Assembly (NCBI GenBank): GCA_001777455.1
Contig: MFDZ01000007.1
Span: 1 to 9,394 of the forward strand
DNA: 9,394 nucleotides
Origin: Candidatus Daviesbacteria bacterium RIFCSPLOWO2_02_FULL_41_8
GTDB lineage: Bacteria; Patescibacteriota; Microgenomatia; Daviesbacterales; UBA10151
Direction of reading: 5' to 3'
Positions within the stretch are counted from its first letter, which is position 1. Every line of letters begins with the position of its first letter. A program made the position numbers and the translations under genes. The notes under the pieces were generated by a model. The model made no database searches and was not told where the DNA came from. It saw nothing but the letters and a program-made list of their open reading frames with translations. Below are positions 6,421 to 9,394 of this stretch, in pieces.

Positions 6421-7569
6421 TTAATTTTCAAAAACAAAAAAATTATTTTTCGATGATTTTAACAAATTATTTAAGTAGTTTATATCGGTGTATCTTTTTA
6501 GGGTTTGATTATCGCGTAACATAGAGATAATGACTCTTAGCATGGTTTTTTCGGAGCCATGAGTGGGGTCTATCATCTCTTTATCTTCTGGATCAAGTTT
6601 AGAAAAATCAACAAAGTTGTAAAAACCAAATTTATATTTTTCAAATAGTGGTTTCAGATCCGAATCTAAATTTTTTATATAACCATATTTTTTATCGACC
6701 CCTATCGTTTTATTTATTATTGATGCAAGCGGAGGCATGAATCCTATAACATATATATTTCTAGAACTGCTGTTTTTTAAAAATTCACTGACTTGATTTA
6801 TCGCATAAGCATGGTTATCTGGACAGGTCTGCTTAATCTCGTTACTAAAAAATTGATTTTTAAAAGTGTCCTTATAGCTATCATTTCGGGGATGGGATAA
6901 TAAATCAGCCATTACTCTGCCGTCAAAGTAAGAACCATCGTTTCTGTAGCCGGCGTTATGAAGAATTGCGTTTAACCCTATTTTACCGGAATCATTACCG
7001 AGCTTAGACAGGTCTTTTAATTTGAATTTACCCCCAAAGTAATCTAGATATAATTGTTTATAACCATATTCCCATGCCTTGAATGAACCCGATTGGCCGA
7101 ACTTTTGCGAATACTCCTCTTCAATGGTTTTAGTGTCAGCGGATCTGCAGGAGTTATCAAAAAATTCAGGATGGAGTCCTAACAAAATAACCTTCGGCTG
7201 ACTATCCGTCGGAATTTTGTTGAGAAAAATTCCATAGTCTTCTATTGTAGAGCCGCCAATTTGGGCGTTGTAAAATTTATCTGGTTTTTTGAAAAATCCG
7301 GCCCGGACTTGATTAGACCTGGAACTCCCCATGACGATAATATCTGGCTTTCTTGCCAGTACCGAAGCAAGCTTTAAATATCTCGGGAGGGTACTGTACA
7401 CCATTCCGACCTGAACCGGATCATCAGACATCCATTTCTGAACAATAGAGTCCCATGATTCCAACTCGCTCGAGGTGAATAAAACATAAAAAGAAATGCC
7501 GAAAAATAGTGCTATCGGTGTGGCAAAAATTAATCCGCGGATAATAAATTTTTTTACATCAATACTCAT
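6421..7569 (-). CDS. Membrane-anchored SGNH/GDSL-like acyltransferase partner of MBOAT, 382 aa
   Basis: An N-terminal membrane segment at about residues 9-31, preceded by Lys/Arg (KKFIIRG), suggests an anchor with the rest exported. The probable SGNH block I is IIVMGSSRSN (77-86), with a Ser nucleophile in GSSRS. GGST (105-108) may be the oxyanion glycine block, and IDPTHGSE supplies Asp334 and His337 of the triad. This arrangement is typical of SGNH-like proteins encoded beside MBOAT transporters, which take an acyl group passed across the membrane and place it on a glycan. The start is ATG 7569, one base after the MBOAT stop (7571-7573), implying translational coupling; no clear ribosome site is seen. 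An upstream TTG at 7629 would extend it by 20 residues inside the MBOAT gene and is less likely. No clear intrinsic terminator follows, only a palindrome at 6397-6410. The acyl group and acceptor are unknown. Confidence 0.82.
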   Translation of the reverse strand: MSIDVKKFIIRGLIFATPIALFFGISFYVLFTSSELESWDSIVQKWMSDDPVQVGMVYSTLPRYLKLASVLARKPDIIVMGSSRSNQVRAGFFKKPDKFYNAQIGGSTIEDYGIFLNKIPTDSQPKVILLGLHPEFFDNSCRSADTKTIEEEYSQKFGQSGSFKAWEYGYKQLYLDYFGGKFKLKDLSKLGNDSGKIGLNAILHNAGYRNDGSYFDGRVMADLLSHPRNDSYKDTFKNQFFSNEIKQTCPDNHAYAINQVSEFLKNSSSRNIYVIGFMPPLASIINKTIGVDKKYGYIKNLDSDLKPLFEKYKFGFYNFVDFSKLDPEDKEMIDPTHGSEKTMLRVIISMLRDNQTLKRYTDINYLNNLLKSSKNNFFVFEN

Positions 7570-7570
7570 T

Positions 7571-9058
7571 TTAAAATTGGAAATAAATAAACGGAGTTTT
7601 GGAAAAAACTCCAAAAAATAGGATTGCAAAAATTAGAATATAATAAATAGACCATCGGAACCATATTGGTCTACCGGAAAGCATGTGTCTGATGCTCCCA
7701 TGTCTCTGGATTGAATGAACAAATTCCATAAAACCCAAGGCGACGATTGCTATGAAGAATTCCTCTCGGTGTTGTCCCAATAGGAATGGGGCAAGTTTTC
7801 CTGAACTGGGGGCGGTTAAATTCGAAAAGAGGTTTATGGTGAAGCGAATTACTCCGATATGAAGATGGGTTATTATGTAAAATGCATCGCTGATGTTGTT
7901 TACTCTGAAAAATATCCACGCAAAAGATACAAGAATAAACGTGAGGGAAACTCTGACGAGTTTATAGATTGCCGGAAACCTGTCTATGTATATGGATCCG
8001 GCAATCGCTGTTCTTATCTTGGAGGTCATAATCCCGAAGATAAGATAAAATCCATGAAGAGCGCCCCAGAAAATAAATGTCCAATTAGCTCCATGCCAGA
8101 AACCGCTCAATAGGAAAGTGGCGAATAAATTGAAGTACCACCTTGGAATGGATACCCTGTTACCGCCGATAGAAAAATAAAAATAATCTCTAAACCATGT
8201 GGATAAGGAGATATGCCATCTTTTCCAAAATTCAGAAATAGACTTAGAGAAGTAGGGTCTTTTGAAATTGTCCATTAGTTTGAAACCCATAACTTGGGCG
8301 GCGCCGATTCCTATGTCGGAATAGCCCGAAAAATCGCAATAGATTTGAAAGGCGAAGAATACGGTTGCCGTTATCAGACTGATTCCTTCAAACCCTGTGG
8401 GATTATTGTAAACTTGGCTTACAAAAACGGCTAATCTGTCGGCGATGACTATTTTTTTAAACAAGCCCCAAAGCATGAGTTTAAGGCCATCCGTGACTCG
8501 CTTATAATCAAAATCGTGTTTCTCGTAAAATTGATGAAGCAAGTTTTGAGGACGCTCAATAGGCCCGGCAACTAGCTGAGGATAGAACATCACATAAAGT
8601 GCATATATACCGAAATGATATTCGGCTTTCTGGTGGCCTCGATATACTTCAATAACATAACTTAGACTTTGGAAAGTATGGAACGAAAGGCCGATTGGCA
8701 GGATTAGTTTTAGTGTTCCTATGGAATAATTCCAGCCAATAAAATTGGATAGTACGTTTAGGTTAGTGCCGAAAAAATTAAAATATTTAAAGACGAAAAG
8801 AACGGTGCAGGTTGAGATAATGCTGACAACAAGGAGTGTCTTTTTCTTTTTTCCGCCTGATCTTTCTATGAAGATACCGGCCGAATAATCTATGAGTATT
8901 GTTATGAGAAGAATTAAGATATACCACGGAATGAAAGCCATATAAAAAATCACGCTTGCAATAAGGAGCATGAACCAGCGAAAGCGGTGGGGCAGCAGGA
9001 AGTATAGGGCTGTAACTATCGGGAAAAATATTAAGAATTCAAATGAATTAAATAGCAT
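7571..9058 (-). CDS. AlgI-like MBOAT family membrane O-acyltransferase, 495 aa
   Basis: Length and N-terminus (MLFNSFEFLIFFPIVTALYF) match the AlgI/DltB-type membrane-bound O-acyltransferases. About ten or more hydrophobic segments run through the protein. Hallmarks are LPIGLSFHTFQ (120-130), YPQLVAGPIERP (159-170), QIYCDFSGYSDIGIG (238-252), EFWKRWHISLSTWFRDY (276-292) and SGFWHGANWTF (318-328), where His322 is the expected catalytic histidine. Family members take acyl groups (acetyl in alginate acetylation, D-alanyl in DltB) from a cytoplasmic donor and pass them across the inner membrane to an extracytoplasmic partner; the SGNH gene one base downstream should be that partner. No alginate or teichoic acid genes are here, so algI or dltB is not assigned. 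No Shine-Dalgarno is visible before the ATG at 9056-9058, although the conserved N-terminus makes that start secure. Confidence 0.95.
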   Translation of the reverse strand: MLFNSFEFLIFFPIVTALYFLLPHRFRWFMLLIASVIFYMAFIPWYILILLITILIDYSAGIFIERSGGKKKKTLLVVSIISTCTVLFVFKYFNFFGTNLNVLSNFIGWNYSIGTLKLILPIGLSFHTFQSLSYVIEVYRGHQKAEYHFGIYALYVMFYPQLVAGPIERPQNLLHQFYEKHDFDYKRVTDGLKLMLWGLFKKIVIADRLAVFVSQVYNNPTGFEGISLITATVFFAFQIYCDFSGYSDIGIGAAQVMGFKLMDNFKRPYFSKSISEFWKRWHISLSTWFRDYFYFSIGGNRVSIPRWYFNLFATFLLSGFWHGANWTFIFWGALHGFYLIFGIMTSKIRTAIAGSIYIDRFPAIYKLVRVSLTFILVSFAWIFFRVNNISDAFYIITHLHIGVIRFTINLFSNLTAPSSGKLAPFLLGQHREEFFIAIVALGFMEFVHSIQRHGSIRHMLSGRPIWFRWSIYYILIFAILFFGVFSKTPFIYFQF

Positions 9059-9078
9059 TTAATAGGTATATATTGCGA

Positions 9079-9084
9079 ATTATA
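9079..9084 (-). promoter_or_regulatory. Candidate -10 box for the MBOAT-SGNH unit
   Basis: A consensus TATAAT lies on the minus strand about 20 bases before the MBOAT start codon. At 17 bases upstream the -35 would be TTATTT, a weak match overlapping the T-run of the upstream hairpin. Transcription from here would leave only a ~14-base leader with no ribosome site, so the true promoter may be farther upstream. Confidence 0.35.
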
Positions 9085-9103
9085 ATATTACACAAATATT
9101 AAA

Positions 9104-9139
9104 ATAAAAAAAGAGTCTTAAAGAAAGTCGAGGACTCTT
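9104..9139 (-). terminator. Minus-strand intrinsic terminator or attenuator in front of the MBOAT gene
   Basis: A 7-bp stem (AAGAGTC 9111-9117 with GACTCTT 9133-9139) and 15-base loop is followed on the minus strand by a run of seven T, an A and four more T. No coding gene lies on the minus strand between here and the window end, so it is not an ordinary end-of-gene terminator within the window. It could attenuate a longer MBOAT leader, end a small RNA, or block antisense transcripts from the rightward gene. Confidence 0.6.
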
Positions 9140-9193
9140 CGTCTTGTGGATAAAAACATTGACCCCCCCTGCTTTGTCCAAGAAATATTACCA

Positions 9194-9222
9194 TTGACGG
9201 TGAGGTGGTCATTAAGTACTAT
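9194..9222 (+). promoter_or_regulatory. Putative sigma-70-type promoter of the rightward radical SAM gene
   Basis: TTGACG (9194-9199) and TACTAT (9217-9222) are 17 bases apart. The start would be near 9229, giving a leader of about 28 bases before ATG 9257. This argues against the in-frame ATG at 9230 as start. Confidence 0.65.
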
Positions 9223-9256
9223 TTAGCCAATGTACATTTACAACATTAAGGACGGG

Positions 9257-9394
9257 ATGCGAAAAAAGCTAATAGTGGGTCTAGCTCAGATAGGCAACGA
9301 ATTTTCAGATGGCCAATGTTATTTACCGCCGTCGATTGGTTATTTACAAACCTACACGCAGAAATATATTAGTGATCCGGGTTCTATTGAATTC
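9257..9394 (+). CDS. Radical SAM protein N-terminus, paralog of the 710-aa protein (3' end outside window)
   Basis: The frame is open from ATG 9257 to the window edge: 46 residues, MRKKLIVGLAQIGNEFS... A hand alignment with residues 24-66 of the 710-aa radical SAM protein, allowing one single-residue gap, gives 23 identities over 43 positions. These include VGL, Q, FS, GQ.Y.P.S.G.LQ.Y.QK, so the two belong to the same family. The aligned part is the first strand and helix of the predicted cobalamin-binding domain; the cluster cysteines lie beyond the edge. AAGGA (9248-9252) four bases upstream and the promoter position favour ATG 9257. An in-frame ATG at 9230, three bases after a TAG, would add nine residues but has no ribosome site. 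It is transcribed divergently from the MBOAT gene. Whether the full gene is intact cannot be seen. Confidence 0.82.
   Translation, partial: MRKKLIVGLAQIGNEFSDGQCYLPPSIGYLQTYTQKYISDPGSIEF

Noticed and set aside
7570..7629. TTG start at 7629 for the SGNH gene, giving a 59-base overlap with MBOAT
   Set aside because: ATG 7569 directly after the MBOAT stop gives a normal N-terminal anchor; the extra 20 residues show no family feature and no ribosome site precedes the TTG.
7859..8113. Plus-strand open frame of 84 codons opposite the MBOAT gene
   Set aside because: It is antisense to a well-supported membrane protein gene and its composition reflects that; no promoter or homology is visible.
9145..9153. 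Perfect DnaA box (TTATCCACA on the minus strand) in the intergenic region, with another at 8198-8206 inside the MBOAT gene
   Set aside because: The boxes are isolated, one is within coding sequence, and there is no cluster, unwinding element, dnaA or dnaN gene. Two 9-base matches here are best read as chance, so no origin is claimed.

Overview
AT-rich bacterial DNA packed with biosynthetic genes. No rRNA, tRNA, mobile element or taxonomic marker is present, so the organism cannot be named. The promoters look like the sigma-70 type (TTGAC.. and TATAAT-like boxes 16-17 bases apart), and Shine-Dalgarno sites and intrinsic terminators are ordinary. The MBOAT/SGNH pair suggests a bacterium that decorates a secreted or surface polymer. 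A Gram-negative host is plausible but not shown.

Layout: (1) 2-451, plus strand: C-terminal end of a radical SAM protein that begins before the window, ending in a terminator shared with the convergent neighbour. (2) 493-6325, minus strand: four genes in tandem, read right to left. They encode a PhyH-type Fe(II)/2-oxoglutarate dioxygenase, a cobalamin-binding radical SAM protein (618 aa), a short-chain dehydrogenase (SDR) and a second cobalamin-type radical SAM protein (710 aa). Each has its own visible promoter, and an intrinsic hairpin directly follows each stop codon. (3) 6421-9058, minus strand: a two-gene unit of an AlgI-like MBOAT O-acyltransferase and, one base after its stop, a membrane-anchored SGNH-type protein. 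(4) 9059-9256: a divergent intergenic region with a plus-strand promoter, a minus-strand terminator and a C7 tract. (5) 9257-9394, plus strand: N-terminus of another radical SAM protein, clearly paralogous to the 710-aa one.

How the genes may work together (inference): radical SAM enzymes with cobalamin-binding domains commonly methylate unactivated carbons or rearrange carbon skeletons. PhyH enzymes hydroxylate, SDRs oxidise or reduce alcohols and ketones, and MBOAT/SGNH pairs move acyl (usually acetyl) groups onto exported glycans. Together they suggest a tailoring block for an unusual surface glycan, glycolipid or secreted metabolite. No glycosyltransferase, polyketide synthase or peptide synthetase lies in the window, so the scaffold is unknown. 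No gap between genes exceeds 200 bases.
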